From Myxococcus sp. CA023 (GTDB lineage: Bacteria; Myxococcota; Myxococcia; Myxococcales; Myxococcaceae): DNA of 64,000 bases. The notes below the pieces were generated by a model that had not been told where the DNA came from, did not search any database, and was given only the letters and a program-made list of their open reading frames with translations. How positions within the stretch are numbered: position 1 is the stretch's first letter; every line of letters begins with the position of its first letter. Positions 7,541 to 17,454 of this stretch are shown piece by piece. Position numbers and translations under genes: made by a program. Where the stretch lies: the NCBI RefSeq assembly GCF_010998615.1, contig NZ_JAAEAH010000015.1, forward strand, positions 52,568 to 116,567. Direction: 5' to 3'.

Positions 7541-9268
7541 TCAGCGAATCATCCCCGCCACGCCCGTCACCTTCTTGAGCAGGTCGATGCGGGCGTGGGC
7601 GCTGGTGTCGGCCCGCGCGTCGTCGCGGTACTTCGCCAGCAGGTTGCGCGCGGCGTTGGCCTTGGGGGCGTCAATCTTCCCGCTCGTCTCCAGCCGGTCC
7701 ACCCGGCGCTCCAGCCGGTTGATGCTCTGGAGGATGTCCTCCAGCGTGGGGGCGGAGGCCTTCAGGGGGCGGGGCGGCGCGACGCGGGTGTCCTCGGCGC
7801 GCGGGGCCGGCGGCGGACGCTCCACGCCGTCCGGCGGAGCCGGCGCGACGGCGGCGACGACCAGGGGCTGAAGCGGCACTTCCTCCACGGGCGCCTGCTC
7901 TGGCTCGGCGGGAGGCGGGGTGACCGCAGCGGCCTGCTCCGGCGCTGCGGCTTGCTGCGGCGTGATGGACGGTGGCACGAGCGCGGGGGCCTTCGCGCCG
8001 CGGATGACGACCGCGGCGGCGCCCGCGAGCAGCAGCACGGCGAAGCTCACGGCACCCACCAGCGGCAGGTGCTTGCGCAGCGGACCGCGGACGCCCGCGG
8101 CGCGCAGCTCCTGCGAGGTCAGCGCGGTGTTCAGCTCCGGGGGCACCGGCACCGGCGTGGTGGGACGGCGCGAGTCCGCTTCCGCCACCGCGGCGGCTTT
8201 CTCGAAGCCGGGCGCGAGCGCGCTGGGGTTGGAGCGCGTGGAGGCCCGCAGGGTGCGGCGCAGCTTGTGGAGCTGCTGCCGCAGCGCGTCCGCGGAGTTG
8301 GGGCGCGTCTCCGGGTCCTTGGTAAGCATCTGCAAGATGAAGGCGTCCAGCGCGGGCGGCAAATCGGAGACGAACTCCGACGGGCGAGGCGGCCGCGCCT
8401 CCACGTGCTTCATCAGCAGGTCCACCGGCGAACTGCCCACGAAGGGCAGGCGGCCGGTGACGATTTCGAAGGTGACGACACCCAGGGCGTAGAGGTCCGT
8501 CATCGGACCCACTTCCTGGCCGCGCGCCTGCTCCGGCGCCATGTACTCCGGCGTGCCCACCACCATGTCCGTGCGCGTCTGCGCGGTGCGGCCGGTGGGG
8601 CCCTGGCCTCGCTTGGCGAGCCCGAAGTCCAGCACCTTCACGTAGCGCGAGCCGTCCGGCTGCTGCACCAGGAAGATGTTGCTCGGCTTGAGGTCGCGGT
8701 GCACCACGCCCGCGCCGTGCGCGGCGGCCAGCGCGGCCAGCACCTCGTCGAGCAGCGCCAGCGCCTCCTGCACCGGAAGCCGGTTCTTCTCCGTCAGCAC
8801 CGCGTCGAGCGCCTGGCCCTCCAGGTACTCCATGACGATGTACTGCCGGCCGTCCGGCACCTGGCCGAAGCCGAAGATGTCGATGATGCCCCGGTGACGG
8901 ATGGCGTTGACGGCGCGGGCCTCCGCCAGCAGCCGCTCCACCTGCTCGGTGGAGTGGGCCAGCTCCGGACGCAGCACCTTCACCGCCACGCGCTTGCCGA
9001 TGAGCGGCTGGATGCCCTCGTACACCAGCCCCATGCCGCCCACGCCGATGCGCGAGCGCAGCTCGTACTCGCCCAGCTTCAAGCCGATGAGCGGGTCCCT
9101 CTGCACGGCAGCGGGCGGGGGAGGCTCTGAGGCCTGCACCACCACGTTCGGCTCCTCGCGCGGGGGCACGTCGAACGACGACAGCACCACCGTCCCATCG
9201 CGTGGGCACACGGTGGCGTCGGCAGGTACGGCCAGGCCGCAGGTATCGCAGATCAACTCGGAAGCCAT
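7541..9268 (-). CDS. Membrane-anchored Ser/Thr protein kinase with N-terminal zinc ribbon
   Basis: 575 residues. A short zinc ribbon (CDTC at 7-10, a further Cys at 21) precedes a complete Hanks-type kinase domain (about 68-330): GVGGMG loop at 75-80, Lys97, HRD at 190-192 with KPSN, DFG at 214-216, and GTPEYMAPE. After a Pro-rich linker comes one membrane helix (about 400-425), then an external Pro/Ala-rich region and a C-terminal helical segment (LEDILQSINRLERRVDRLE). All catalytic residues are present, so it should be active. The extracytoplasmic part has no known sensor domain. The ATG follows GGATTGAG. Myxobacteria carry many such kinases; its substrate is unknown. Confidence 0.93.
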   Translation of the reverse strand: MASELICDTCGLAVPADATVCPRDGTVVLSSFDVPPREEPNVVVQASEPPPPAAVQRDPLIGLKLGEYELRSRIGVGGMGLVYEGIQPLIGKRVAVKVLRPELAHSTEQVERLLAEARAVNAIRHRGIIDIFGFGQVPDGRQYIVMEYLEGQALDAVLTEKNRLPVQEALALLDEVLAALAAAHGAGVVHRDLKPSNIFLVQQPDGSRYVKVLDFGLAKRGQGPTGRTAQTRTDMVVGTPEYMAPEQARGQEVGPMTDLYALGVVTFEIVTGRLPFVGSSPVDLLMKHVEARPPRPSEFVSDLPPALDAFILQMLTKDPETRPNSADALRQQLHKLRRTLRASTRSNPSALAPGFEKAAAVAEADSRRPTTPVPVPPELNTALTSQELRAAGVRGPLRKHLPLVGAVSFAVLLLAGAAAVVIRGAKAPALVPPSITPQQAAAPEQAAAVTPPPAEPEQAPVEEVPLQPLVVAAVAPAPPDGVERPPPAPRAEDTRVAPPRPLKASAPTLEDILQSINRLERRVDRLETSGKIDAPKANAARNLLAKYRDDARADTSAHARIDLLKKVTGVAGMIR

Positions 9269-9400
9269 CTCAATCCGGGCAGCAGCGTAGCAGGAGGACC
9301 CGGGTGGGGCGATGTGCTCCGGTCCGGAGTGCCTGGCCGGCGGTCAGGCGCAGCACGCAAGCGCCCTCCGGGCAGGCACCCCAACGTCGGACAGCGGACG

Positions 9401-11062
9401 CTACGGGTTGGCACTGACGCAGTCGAATTCCGGCAGTTGCTCGCCCGCGCGTCCTTCGAGCCCGGGGCCGGAGCCGCCCGGACCGCCCGGACCGACCTGG
9501 AAGGTGACGCCGCCATCCGTGTAGCGGACCGTCGCGCCCGGGCCACACCACACGCCCACGGAGGGCCCGCCGCCTCCGCCACCACCACCGCCGCCTCCGC
9601 CTCCGCTGCCGCCGGGACCACCCGGGCCGCCTTCGCCGCCGGTCGTCCGGTAGATGAGGATGCCTCCGTCGACGACGCCTCCGTCCCGCACGACCTCGCC
9701 GCCGTTGCCGCCGTTGCCGCCGTGCCCGCCTTCGCCGCCGGGGCCGCCTTCGCCACCCTCTCCGCCCGGGCCTCCGCTGAGCGTGCGCAGCACGCTGCCT
9801 TCCTCCATGGCCGCCTGGGAACGGATGAGCAGCAGGGAGATGGACGCGCCGCCACCGCCGCCGCCGCCGCCGCCCTCACCACCACAGCCGCCCGCTCCGC
9901 CCGCGCCACTGCCGCCGCCGCCGGCGACGCTCACGTTTTCGAGTCTGCAGCTCCCGCCAGACCCGCCGCCGCCACCGCCAAAGCCCGCTGTGCCGCCGCC
10001 GCCGGGCTCGCCTCGCTGTTCGGCGACCCAGGTCCCATCGCGCAGCACGCCCATGCCTGCGCCGCCGCTCCCCGGTGTACCGGGGCCGCCCTCCGTGCCG
10101 CCCTGGCCCGGCTCGCCCTGGGCGGGGTTGCAGACGCACTCACGCCCGGAGCACGCGGCGTCCGGCGCATCACCGCCCGCGCCGCCCGCGCCGCCCGTCT
10201 CGCCGGGCCCGCCCGTGCCGCCATCCCGTCCAGGATTGCTGCTGCCGCTGCCAATCACCCCCGCGCCGCCCGTGGGCTTGGTGCCATCCGGGCAGGTGAT
10301 GGGGGGAGGCGTCCCGCCCTGGCCCGTATCGGAGTTGCCGGTGCCTCCGCTCTGCCCTTCACCTCCGTCCGGGCCGCCCAGGCCCGCATCCCCTGCCTCG
10401 CCGGGGGCGCCCTGGCCACCCGCGCCCGCGGCCAGGGTGACGTGACGCAGACGGACCCCGGAGGAGTCCATCATGCGCACGGCGATGGAGGGCTCACCGG
10501 GGCCGGTCGCGGTGGCGGCGCTGACCTGCACGTACTCCACCAGCACACCCGCGTCCTGGAGTCCCTGCACCGTCAACCCCAGCGTGCCGGCGTCGAACAT
10601 GGCCACGCGGTTCGCGGCGCGACGCCAACCGCCACTGCGTCCGGCATAGCCGCCGTGTAGCGAGACGGGGACGTCCAGCACCAGGCCCGCCTCGTCGTAG
10701 GCGCCGCCCGCGAGGAACAGGTGGCGCGGGCCGCCATCCAGTTCGCGCAGCATCGCCAGCGCGCGGCCCACGGTGCGCAGCGGCGCCTGCCGGGTGCCCA
10801 CGCCCGCGTCGTCATCCCCGTCCATGGGGTCGATGAAGAGCCCCGCGTCCGCCTGGCCGTCCACGCCGTCACAGTCGGTATCGGCGAAGGCGTCGTCGGG
10901 AAGGTCCTCGCCGGGGACGGGGGTACAGGCGGCGACGTTGGGCTCGCAGCGTCCCTCGTCGCTGCAGCGCTGCCGCGCACCGTCGAAGTCGTAGCAAGCG
11001 CCCGCACCGAGCGCCGCCACGAGCGCCGTGCCCGTGGCGCCGAGCATCCTGGTCTTCCGCAT
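9401..11062 (-). CDS. Gly-rich collagen-like surface lipoprotein (DUF1565-like N-terminus)
   Basis: About 553 residues from the ATG at 11062, chosen because GAGGAG sits just upstream; an earlier ATG at 11080 lacks this. The signal peptide ends in LGAGAC. Next come a Cys-containing Asp-rich segment with calcium-site-like DTDCDGVDG, then FIDPMDGDDDAGVGTRQAPLRTV, the typical entry of DUF1565 right-handed beta-helix proteins (here a parallel-helix segment of about 150 residues). The remaining 320 or so residues are dominated by GGxGGxG runs, rich in Gly, Pro, Asn and Cys, interrupted by short non-Gly strands. It is probably exposed on the cell surface or in the matrix; its function is unknown. 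The gene downstream is the kinase, on the same strand. Confidence 0.8.
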   Translation of the reverse strand: MRKTRMLGATGTALVAALGAGACYDFDGARQRCSDEGRCEPNVAACTPVPGEDLPDDAFADTDCDGVDGQADAGLFIDPMDGDDDAGVGTRQAPLRTVGRALAMLRELDGGPRHLFLAGGAYDEAGLVLDVPVSLHGGYAGRSGGWRRAANRVAMFDAGTLGLTVQGLQDAGVLVEYVQVSAATATGPGEPSIAVRMMDSSGVRLRHVTLAAGAGGQGAPGEAGDAGLGGPDGGEGQSGGTGNSDTGQGGTPPPITCPDGTKPTGGAGVIGSGSSNPGRDGGTGGPGETGGAGGAGGDAPDAACSGRECVCNPAQGEPGQGGTEGGPGTPGSGGAGMGVLRDGTWVAEQRGEPGGGGTAGFGGGGGGSGGSCRLENVSVAGGGGSGAGGAGGCGGEGGGGGGGGGASISLLLIRSQAAMEEGSVLRTLSGGPGGEGGEGGPGGEGGHGGNGGNGGEVVRDGGVVDGGILIYRTTGGEGGPGGPGGSGGGGGGGGGGGGGPSVGVWCGPGATVRYTDGGVTFQVGPGGPGGSGPGLEGRAGEQLPEFDCVSANP

Positions 11063-11076
11063 GACTCTCCTCGAAT

Positions 11077-11988
11077 TCAAGGCAACGTCCCGGACAGGCC
11101 CACCATGCCCCCACCGGGGACCACGGCGGCGGAGGGCTGTACCTTCGCGGGCAACTCACCGGGCAGCAGGAACATCACCGCGCCCGCCACGAGCCCCGCC
11201 GCGCCCAGTCCAAAGGCCACCCGGCTCAGCGTCTGCGCCCGGCGGCCCGACGACGCGAGTCCATCCGCGTTGTCCAGCGGAGCGTCCGGCGTGCCGTCCT
11301 TGTCGAGCCGCGAGTACTTGTCGCCCGCCTGCAGGTAGAAGACGGTGCCCACGCCGGCCAGGGCGACACCGCCCGCGGCGGGCAGCCACGCCCAGCGGCG
11401 CAGCGGGCGGATGGGCTCGGGCTCCAGCTCCGGGGCCAGCGGCTTCGCCTCCACCACGGCCACGGGCGGCGGGGGCGGCTCGGCTTGGGGCGGCGCCGGC
11501 GGCGGGCCGCGCAGGGCCGTCTGCGCCACGGGCAGCACCGCGTCGATCGACTGGGTGAGCGAGTCCAGTAACTGGTCCTCGCTCACGCCAGGGATGAGGT
11601 GCTCGGTGACGAGCGCGCCGTCGTTGGCGGTGTAGATGCGCGCGCCCGTGCGGTAGCCGCTGAGCAGTTGGCCCAGCTCCGTCACCAGGACGAGCTCCGT
11701 CTTCCCCGCGGCGCCCAACGAGCGGATGCAGGATGGCGCCGTGCGGTTGCAGCGCAGCAGCGGGCGGCGTTTGGACGCGGACAGCTTGCGGGTGATGTCC
11801 TCGATACGGACCACCACCAGCCCGCGGGCCCGGAGCTGCTCGGCCACGTGCTCCTGGGCGAACTCGACGACGTGGGAGGGAGCTCCCGCCGCGTCAGGCG
11901 GTGCGACCAGGACGGACAGGGGCGGCGGGGGAGCCGCGGCGGGTGCCTGGGTGGCCAGGGTGAGCGCGGCGAGGAGGGAGATCCACAC
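11077..11988 (-). CDS. Hypothetical envelope protein with two C-terminal membrane helices
   Basis: About 303 residues from the GTG at 11988, which places a signal-like hydrophobic stretch (WISLLAALTLATQAPAAAPP) at the N-terminus; the open frame extends to an ATG at 12096 with an uninformative Arg/Pro-rich lead. The first half alternates strands and helices (VLVAPPDAAGAPSHVVEFAQ, KTELVLVTELGQLLSGYRTG), a pattern seen in many myxobacterial envelope proteins that resemble the nucleotide-free domain of TolB/FlgO-type proteins. A Pro-rich linker leads to two hydrophobic helices (about 220-240 and 275-295). I do not recognise a family. It lies just upstream of the Gly-rich lipoprotein on the same strand, 14 bases before that gene's ATG, so the two probably form one transcript. 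Confidence 0.7.
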   Translation of the reverse strand: MWISLLAALTLATQAPAAAPPPPLSVLVAPPDAAGAPSHVVEFAQEHVAEQLRARGLVVVRIEDITRKLSASKRRPLLRCNRTAPSCIRSLGAAGKTELVLVTELGQLLSGYRTGARIYTANDGALVTEHLIPGVSEDQLLDSLTQSIDAVLPVAQTALRGPPPAPPQAEPPPPPVAVVEAKPLAPELEPEPIRPLRRWAWLPAAGGVALAGVGTVFYLQAGDKYSRLDKDGTPDAPLDNADGLASSGRRAQTLSRVAFGLGAAGLVAGAVMFLLPGELPAKVQPSAAVVPGGGMVGLSGTLP

Positions 11989-12138
11989 CCAATCACTTTC
12001 CCCCCGACCGGACCTCCTCGCAAGGTCGGGAATCACCGCTCGTGCTTCGGGTGAAACCCGCCGGGGCGGAGCGCGTGTGGTGGGAGGCCGCCCCACCGGC
12101 CCGGGGTCGTTTCCGACGCGGCGGGCCGGGGCGGGGCT

Positions 12139-13935
12139 TCAGCGCCGGGGCCGCTCCGACGGGGCCGGGCGAATCTGGGTCTTCTCGGAGCCGCCATTCG
12201 AGCCCTGGGTGCTGTCTTCGTCTTCGTCGGACTCCGGCGCGGGGCGGGACGGCGGGGGACGGCGCGCGCCCAGGGCTGGCCGTGCGCCGGTGGCCAGGTT
12301 GGGCGAGGGCGCCCGCGAAGGCGGGGTGAAGGGCGGCGGCCGGCGCGGGGGCACCGTGCTGGGGCCGTCATCCTCCGCGAGCAGGTCCTCGGCGACCTCG
12401 ACCTTGGCCTCGGTGGGGATGGCGGTGCGCGTCTCCTCGGGGGCCTCCGCGAAGGGATTGCGCGTGGGCGGCGGCGTCGCGTCGTCGTCCATGGCGGGCG
12501 GCGGGCGCGGCGGCGCGGCGGCGGCGGGCCGGGCCGGGGGCGTTGCGGGCTTCACGGCCGGCGGAGGCTCCGGTGGCCGGACGCGCGCCGAGGGCGGCGG
12601 GGTGGGGTGACTCGCGGGCACCTGCACCTGCACGGCCGGCGCGGGAGGAGGAGGCGGCGCGGCGGCGGCCTTGCCGGCCTTCGCGTCGCGGGCGTCCTGC
12701 TTGAGGCGCTGCTCGAAGGCGGACCACTCCTGCTTGAAGTGGTCCGGGTCCGGCCTTCCCTGCTCGCGGTGCTTCAGGGATGGGGCCCAGCGCACCGAGT
12801 ACGACTCGCCCGCGTGGAAGGTGGGCGGCGGCGGCAGGCCGTAGGTGGCCGGGTCGAAGAAGGACTCGTCCAGGTCGTGGAAGCCGTACGCGCGCGCCTT
12901 GCTGACGAAGTTGGGGATGATGCCGGTGGGCGCGTGGTAGCCCAGGATGTGGTCGTCCTCGTCCTTGGTGACGGGCGTGAAGACGAAGATGTCCTGGGTA
13001 CGGTAGTCGCCCTTCTCGTTGAGGGGCAGCACCTCCGACAGGGCAATCGTCTTGCGGCTGCCGTCGTGGAGGCGCTCGCAGCAGATGATGAAGTTGATGG
13101 CGCTGGCCACCTGGGCGCGCACGGCCACCATGGGCAGCTCCACGCCGGACATGAGGCACAGCGACTCGATGCGCCGCAGCGTGTCCGTGGGCGTGTTGGC
13201 GTGCGTGGTGGCCAGCGAGCCGCCGTGGCCGGTGTTCATGGCCTGCATGAGGTGGAAGGCCTCGCCGCCGCGCACTTCACCGACGACGATGCGGTCGGGG
13301 CGCAGACGCAGCGCGGAGTGGAGCAAATCGCCCATGTCCACCGCGCCCTTGCCGAACTTGTCGGGCGGCCGGCTTTCGAAGGGCACGACGTGGGACTGGT
13401 TGAGCTGGAGCTCGGCCGAGTCCTCGATGGTGAGGATGCGCTCCTCATCCGGGATGAGCGACGACACGATGTTGAGCAGCGTCGTCTTGCCGGAGCCCGT
13501 GCCGCCGGCCACCAGCATGTTGAGCTTGGTGGCGATGCCGGCCTCGATGAGGCGCGCCATCTGCGGCGTGAGCGACCCGAACTTCATCAAGGAGTTGACC
13601 GTCAGTTTCTCCTTGAAGAACTTGCGGATGGAGATGGTGGTGCCCTTGCGCGCGATGGGCGGAATCACCACGTGGATGCGGCTGCCATCCGGAAGGCGCG
13701 CGTCCAGGCGGGGGCGCTCTTCGTTGAGCATGCGGCCGACGAACTGCGCCATGTTGCGCGCGGCGCCGAGCAGGCCTTCATCGGTGAACGATGCATCCAC
13801 TTTCGTGAGCCGGCCCTTGCGCTCAATCCAGATGTCGGTCGGGCCGTTGATCATGATTTCCGACACGGCCTCGTCATCCATGTAGGGCAGGACGGGCTTG
13901 AGGAACGCGCGGAGTGACTCGGTGTACATCGTCAT
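12139..13935 (-). CDS. cpaF: CpaF/TadA-family secretion ATPase with a long Pro-rich tail
   Basis: 598 residues from the ATG at 13935, the start that matches the family ([22 protein letters not shown]); the frame is open for 29 codons before it. These hexameric ATPases drive assembly of Tad/Flp pili or type II/IV secretion machines from the inner membrane face. The core has an N-terminal domain, Walker [10 protein letters not shown] (144-152), an Asp box with [10 protein letters not shown], and Walker B with [21 protein letters not shown]. From about 420 to the end is an unusual Ala/Pro-rich, basic then acidic tail, absent from typical CpaF. No TadB, TadC, pilin or secretin gene is adjacent, so it is a solitary copy. 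Confidence 0.93.
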   Translation of the reverse strand: MTMYTESLRAFLKPVLPYMDDEAVSEIMINGPTDIWIERKGRLTKVDASFTDEGLLGAARNMAQFVGRMLNEERPRLDARLPDGSRIHVVIPPIARKGTTISIRKFFKEKLTVNSLMKFGSLTPQMARLIEAGIATKLNMLVAGGTGSGKTTLLNIVSSLIPDEERILTIEDSAELQLNQSHVVPFESRPPDKFGKGAVDMGDLLHSALRLRPDRIVVGEVRGGEAFHLMQAMNTGHGGSLATTHANTPTDTLRRIESLCLMSGVELPMVAVRAQVASAINFIICCERLHDGSRKTIALSEVLPLNEKGDYRTQDIFVFTPVTKDEDDHILGYHAPTGIIPNFVSKARAYGFHDLDESFFDPATYGLPPPPTFHAGESYSVRWAPSLKHREQGRPDPDHFKQEWSAFEQRLKQDARDAKAGKAAAAPPPPPAPAVQVQVPASHPTPPPSARVRPPEPPPAVKPATPPARPAAAAPPRPPPAMDDDATPPPTRNPFAEAPEETRTAIPTEAKVEVAEDLLAEDDGPSTVPPRRPPPFTPPSRAPSPNLATGARPALGARRPPPSRPAPESDEDEDSTQGSNGGSEKTQIRPAPSERPRR

Positions 13936-14082
13936 GGCGCCACCCAGGCTAGCGCGCTCTGGCCCCAGGGCCCAAGAACCCACCCCGCCTGTCCGGCTGC
14001 TTTCTGGGCAGGGGCCGCCCACCGGCGGTTTCCCGCGCGGGCCGGTGGAAAGCAGTGGGCGCTCCCGGGACCCGGTGTTTCA

Positions 14083-14790
14083 ATGTCGCCGTCGCTGGAA
14101 TGGGAGGCGTTCGTGCTCGCGGAAGGGCTGCCGGAAGACTGGAAGCAGGAGCTGCGCGCGGCGCTGGCGTCGCCGTCGTTTCAGGAGTTGGAGCGCTTCG
14201 TTGAAACGGAGCGGCGGGAGGCCACCGTCTTTCCGTCGGAGGAGGACCTCTTCTCCGCCTTCCGGCTCACGCCCTATGAAGACGTGCGGGTGTTGCTGCT
14301 GGGCCAGGACCCCTACCACGGGCCGGGACAGGCGCATGGGCTGGCCTTCTCGGTGAAGCCGGGGGTGACGCCGCCGCCCTCGCTGGTGAACATGTTCAAG
14401 GAACTGGAGAGCGACGTGGGCGTGCCCCGTCCGAAGGACGGCTCTCTGATTCCGTGGGCCCGGCAGGGAGTGCTGCTGCTCAACGCGGTGCTGACGGTGC
14501 GGCAGGCGAAGCCCAACAGCCACGCAGGGCACGGCTGGGAGGACTTCACGGACGCCGTCATCCGCGCGGTGAGCGCAAAGGACGACCCGGTGGTGTTCCT
14601 GCTGTGGGGCCGCTACGCGCAGAAGAAGAAGAAGCTCATCGATGCGAAGCGGCACGTCATCATCGAGGGCACGCACCCCTCGCCGCTGTCCGCCAGCAAT
14701 GGCTTCTTCGGCAGCCGCCCCTTCAGCGCCGTGAATGAGGCGCTGGAATCCCACGGTCGCCCACCCATCGACTGGCACCTGTTCGCCTGA
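14083..14790 (+). CDS. ung: Uracil-DNA glycosylase, family 1
   Basis: 235 residues, close to the usual 225-230. It removes uracil from DNA as the first step of base excision repair. The water-activating motif GQDPYH lies at 74-79 (Asp76), the substrate-binding strand LLLNAVLTV at 131-139, and the minor-groove loop HPSPLSA at 198-204 with the catalytic His. Nothing is missing. It is transcribed divergently from cpaF and is not evidently in an operon. Confidence 0.97.
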   Translation: MSPSLEWEAFVLAEGLPEDWKQELRAALASPSFQELERFVETERREATVFPSEEDLFSAFRLTPYEDVRVLLLGQDPYHGPGQAHGLAFSVKPGVTPPPSLVNMFKELESDVGVPRPKDGSLIPWARQGVLLLNAVLTVRQAKPNSHAGHGWEDFTDAVIRAVSAKDDPVVFLLWGRYAQKKKKLIDAKRHVIIEGTHPSPLSASNGFFGSRPFSAVNEALESHGRPPIDWHLFA

Positions 14791-14858
14791 AGAGGCGGCG
14801 AGCCGCGTGAGACTCGGGCCGGACACACCGGGTCCGCGTTGATACGCTGCGGCGCGAC

Positions 14859-15671
14859 ATGACCGCTGCCTTCCTCGCCGCCACCACCCCCGAGCCGCTC
14901 TCTCCCAACCGCTACGGCATCCGCTTCACCGCGCCCTGGTACCAGGGCAAGGGCGCCTATGGCGGCATCGTCGCGGGGTCGACGCTGCGCGCGTTGGAGC
15001 ACACCCTGGCGCAGGCGCAGCAGCCGGGCCGCCCCGTGCGCACGCTCACCGTGCACTTCTGCGCGCCCGCGGTGGAGGGCGACGCGGAAATCCAGACGCG
15101 CATCGAGCGGACGGGGCGGCTCGTCACCCACGCGACGGCGCGCATCGAGAGCGCCGCGGGTGTGCTGTGCGTGGCCACTGCCACATTCGGCACCTCGCGC
15201 GGCGGCGTGACGGAGTATTTCGACGTGAAGCGCCCCGTCGTCCCGCCGCCTCAAGAGGTTCCCGCGGTGCCGGATGACGTGCCCATGCCCACCTTCTGCA
15301 GCTTCTTCGAGTACCGCTTCTGCGTGGGTTCGGCGCCGTACTCCGGCGCGGACGTGGCGGAGACAGGCGGCTGGATTCGCCCCAAGGACACGCTGGTGCT
15401 GGACGCGCCGCTGTGCGTGGGACTGATGGACGCCTATCCGCCGTCGGTGCTCTCGCGCGTGGACGGTTTCCACGCGGCGGCGAGCGTGGACTTCACCGTG
15501 CACTTCTTCCACGACCTGCCGCGTCCCGGCCTGCGCGAGGACGCCTACTTCCTGCGCACGGGGCGTTCACGGCAGGCGGCGGAGGGGTACTCGGAGGACT
15601 TCCAGCAACTGTGGACCGAGGAGGGCGAACTGCTGGCTCAGTGCCGGCAGTTGGTGGCGGTGTTGGGGTAG
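14859..15671 (+). CDS. TesB-like acyl-CoA thioesterase (double hotdog)
   Basis: 270 residues. The N-terminal half reads as an acyl-CoA thioesterase: FTAPWYQGKGAYGGIVAGSTLRALEH carries the GGIVAG turn at the start of the hotdog helix, and RTLTVHFCAPAVEGDAEI is the central strand. A second hotdog follows, with LCVGLMDAYPP and ASVDFTVHFFHDLP. Family members hydrolyse acyl-CoA to free acid and CoA in the cytoplasm; chain-length preference cannot be read from sequence. It is 68 bases after ung on the same strand, possibly co-transcribed. A function in fatty-acid or polyketide metabolism is inferred only from the family. Confidence 0.85.
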   Translation: MTAAFLAATTPEPLSPNRYGIRFTAPWYQGKGAYGGIVAGSTLRALEHTLAQAQQPGRPVRTLTVHFCAPAVEGDAEIQTRIERTGRLVTHATARIESAAGVLCVATATFGTSRGGVTEYFDVKRPVVPPPQEVPAVPDDVPMPTFCSFFEYRFCVGSAPYSGADVAETGGWIRPKDTLVLDAPLCVGLMDAYPPSVLSRVDGFHAAASVDFTVHFFHDLPRPGLREDAYFLRTGRSRQAAEGYSEDFQQLWTEEGELLAQCRQLVAVLG

Positions 15672-15674
15672 CGC

Positions 15675-16040
15675 TCAGGCCGCCGAGGCGAGCTGCTTCA
15701 CCAGCAGCCGCACCAACTCCACGGGCTGGATAGGCTTGGGCAGCAGTTCCGCGCCGTAGCGGATGGCCACGGACACGAGGTCGTCCAGCTCCTCGTGTCC
15801 GGTGAGGAAGATGAACGGCACCCGGCAGTCCTTCAGCTCACGCATCACCGTGAGCACGTCGGAGCCGTTCATGTCCGGCATGTTGTAGTCGCAGAGGATG
15901 GCGGAGACGCTGGACAGGTCCAGGTTGAACGCCTCGGCGGGTGACTGCACCGTCACGACTTCGTAGCCCGCGCTCTGGAGGATGTCCCTCACCACCGAGA
16001 GCACGAAGGCGTCGTCGTCAATCACCAGCACGTTCTGCAT
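15675..16040 (-). CDS. Single-domain response regulator (CheY-like)
   Basis: 121 residues, a receiver domain with no output domain. The phospho-acceptor is Asp51 in LCDYNMPD; the acidic pocket is DDD at 8-10; Thr80 (FLTGHEE) and Lys102 (LLPKPI) complete the active site. All are present, so phosphorylation is expected. No kinase is adjacent: the thioesterase faces it convergently and an M24 peptidase lies upstream on the same strand. It would act by binding a partner protein or as a phosphate shuttle. Confidence 0.95.
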   Translation of the reverse strand: MQNVLVIDDDAFVLSVVRDILQSAGYEVVTVQSPAEAFNLDLSSVSAILCDYNMPDMNGSDVLTVMRELKDCRVPFIFLTGHEELDDLVSVAIRYGAELLPKPIQPVELVRLLVKQLASAA

Positions 16041-16113
16041 CGGGCCCTCTCCGGGAGCGGTTCAGCGCATCCTACTCAAGCTTCTCCCACGAGATTGTCA
16101 CGTGACACATGTC

Positions 16114-17454
16114 TCACGGCACGGGGCGGGAAGGACCCGGGGAGGGGATGAGCACCAAATCCTCCTGGGGTGGGATGAGGTATTCCGCACCCGTCTCGGT
16201 GACGACGGCCATCTCCTCCACGGCGATGATGCGCTGCTCGCCCTCGCCGCCGTCCGGCCACGCGAAGAACCCGTCGAAGGCGAAGACCTGCCCGGGCCGG
16301 ACGATGCGCGCCGCCTGGCCCGCCGCGGGCTTGCCCTGCTGCGCGCCGGAGAGCGCCGGGCCCACGTCATGCGCCCAGTAGCCCACCGGGTGCCCCGTTC
16401 CCCACATGACGGGCGCCGAGCCGGCCTCGCGCATCCAGTCACGCTGGGCCTTGTCCACGTCCCAGCCGCGCACGCCGGGTTTCAGGGTGGCCAATGCAAT
16501 CCGGCTGCCTTTCTTGCCCTTCTCCCACTTCTCCAGGGCCTCCTTGGGCGGCTGCGTCTCGCCCGGCGCCAGCACGTAGGCGAAGCGCTGGATGTCCGTC
16601 ACCCACATGCCGCCCACGCGGATGCCGAAGTCCGTCTGGATGAAGTCACCCGGCTGGATGACGCGCTCGGTGGCGTGGGAGTGCCCGCGCGTGGGGCCGC
16701 TCTGGACGTTGGGGTTCTGGTCCGGCGCCCAGGCGTCGCCCACGCCCAGCTCCGCCATGCGCTGGCGGAGGAAGCGGGCCACATCCACGTCGCGCGTCTT
16801 GCCCGGCACCACCGCGCGGTAGGCCTCTATCTCCATCTGGGACGTCAGCGCGGCGGCCTTGCGGAGGATGTCCACCTCCTCGGGCAGCTTCACGGAGAGC
16901 CACTCGGAGACGAGGTCCTCGGAGGACACCAGCTTCTTGCGCAGCGCGGGCGTCAGGGCCTTCTCCAGCGCGGCGCGCTGCGTGGCGGACAGGCCATCCG
17001 CCACCGCCACCGACGTGGACGAATTGACGGCGATGCGCTTCGGCTTCGCCGCCGCCAGCCGCGAGGCCACCTGCGCGTAGAGATTCGTGCCGCGCGGCAG
17101 CGGCACCACCTCGTCGAGCGGCGCCACGTCGCGGAGCGCGGTGGCCTCGCCTTCCGGTGACAGGGCCACGCTGCGCACGGCCGCGTCCTGTTTGAGGAAC
17201 AGGAAGGCGGCGGTGCCTCCGGCGTTCTCACAGCCGACGTGGATGGCCAGCGGGTCGTTGTCGTTCTCCCGGCAGATGACCACCCACGCGTCCACGTTGG
17301 CGCGGGCCATGGCCTGGGGCAGCAGCTGCTGGATGCGCTCCTTGCGGATGCGGGGCCAGGCGTCCTGGGACGCGATGGGGTCGGCGGGCGCGGCGCTGGC
17401 GACGGGGGCGACGAGGAGCAGGGCGGAGAGCAGGGCGTGCCGGACGCGAGTCAT
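16114..17454 (-). CDS. Secreted M24 metallopeptidase (Xaa-Pro aminopeptidase-like)
   Basis: 446 residues from the ATG at 17454, which begins a signal peptide (HALLSALLLVAPVASAAPADP); upstream in-frame codons give no signal. The N-terminal creatinase-type domain (WVVICRENDNDPLAIHVG) precedes a pita-bread metalloprotease domain. The metal ligands can be seen in order: Asp in IQTDFGIRVGG, Asp in VTDIQRF, His in GHPVGYWAHDVGP, Glu in IIAVEEMAV and Glu in VVTETGAEYL. It should remove N-terminal residues ahead of proline in peptides outside the cytoplasm. AAAGGA lies 11 bases ahead of the start. It is divergent from the TPR gene. Confidence 0.9.
   Translation of the reverse strand: MTRVRHALLSALLLVAPVASAAPADPIASQDAWPRIRKERIQQLLPQAMARANVDAWVVICRENDNDPLAIHVGCENAGGTAAFLFLKQDAAVRSVALSPEGEATALRDVAPLDEVVPLPRGTNLYAQVASRLAAAKPKRIAVNSSTSVAVADGLSATQRAALEKALTPALRKKLVSSEDLVSEWLSVKLPEEVDILRKAAALTSQMEIEAYRAVVPGKTRDVDVARFLRQRMAELGVGDAWAPDQNPNVQSGPTRGHSHATERVIQPGDFIQTDFGIRVGGMWVTDIQRFAYVLAPGETQPPKEALEKWEKGKKGSRIALATLKPGVRGWDVDKAQRDWMREAGSAPVMWGTGHPVGYWAHDVGPALSGAQQGKPAAGQAARIVRPGQVFAFDGFFAWPDGGEGEQRIIAVEEMAVVTETGAEYLIPPQEDLVLIPSPGPSRPVP

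Noticed and set aside
9550..10400. Possible CRISPR array or tandem repeat in the Gly-rich gene
   Set aside because: The repeats are irregular GGxGGx codon runs inside one frame, without fixed unit length or spacers.
9654..10445. Pro-rich open frame opposite the Gly-rich lipoprotein
   Set aside because: Poly-Pro is the antisense reading of GGN glycine codons; not independent evidence for a gene.
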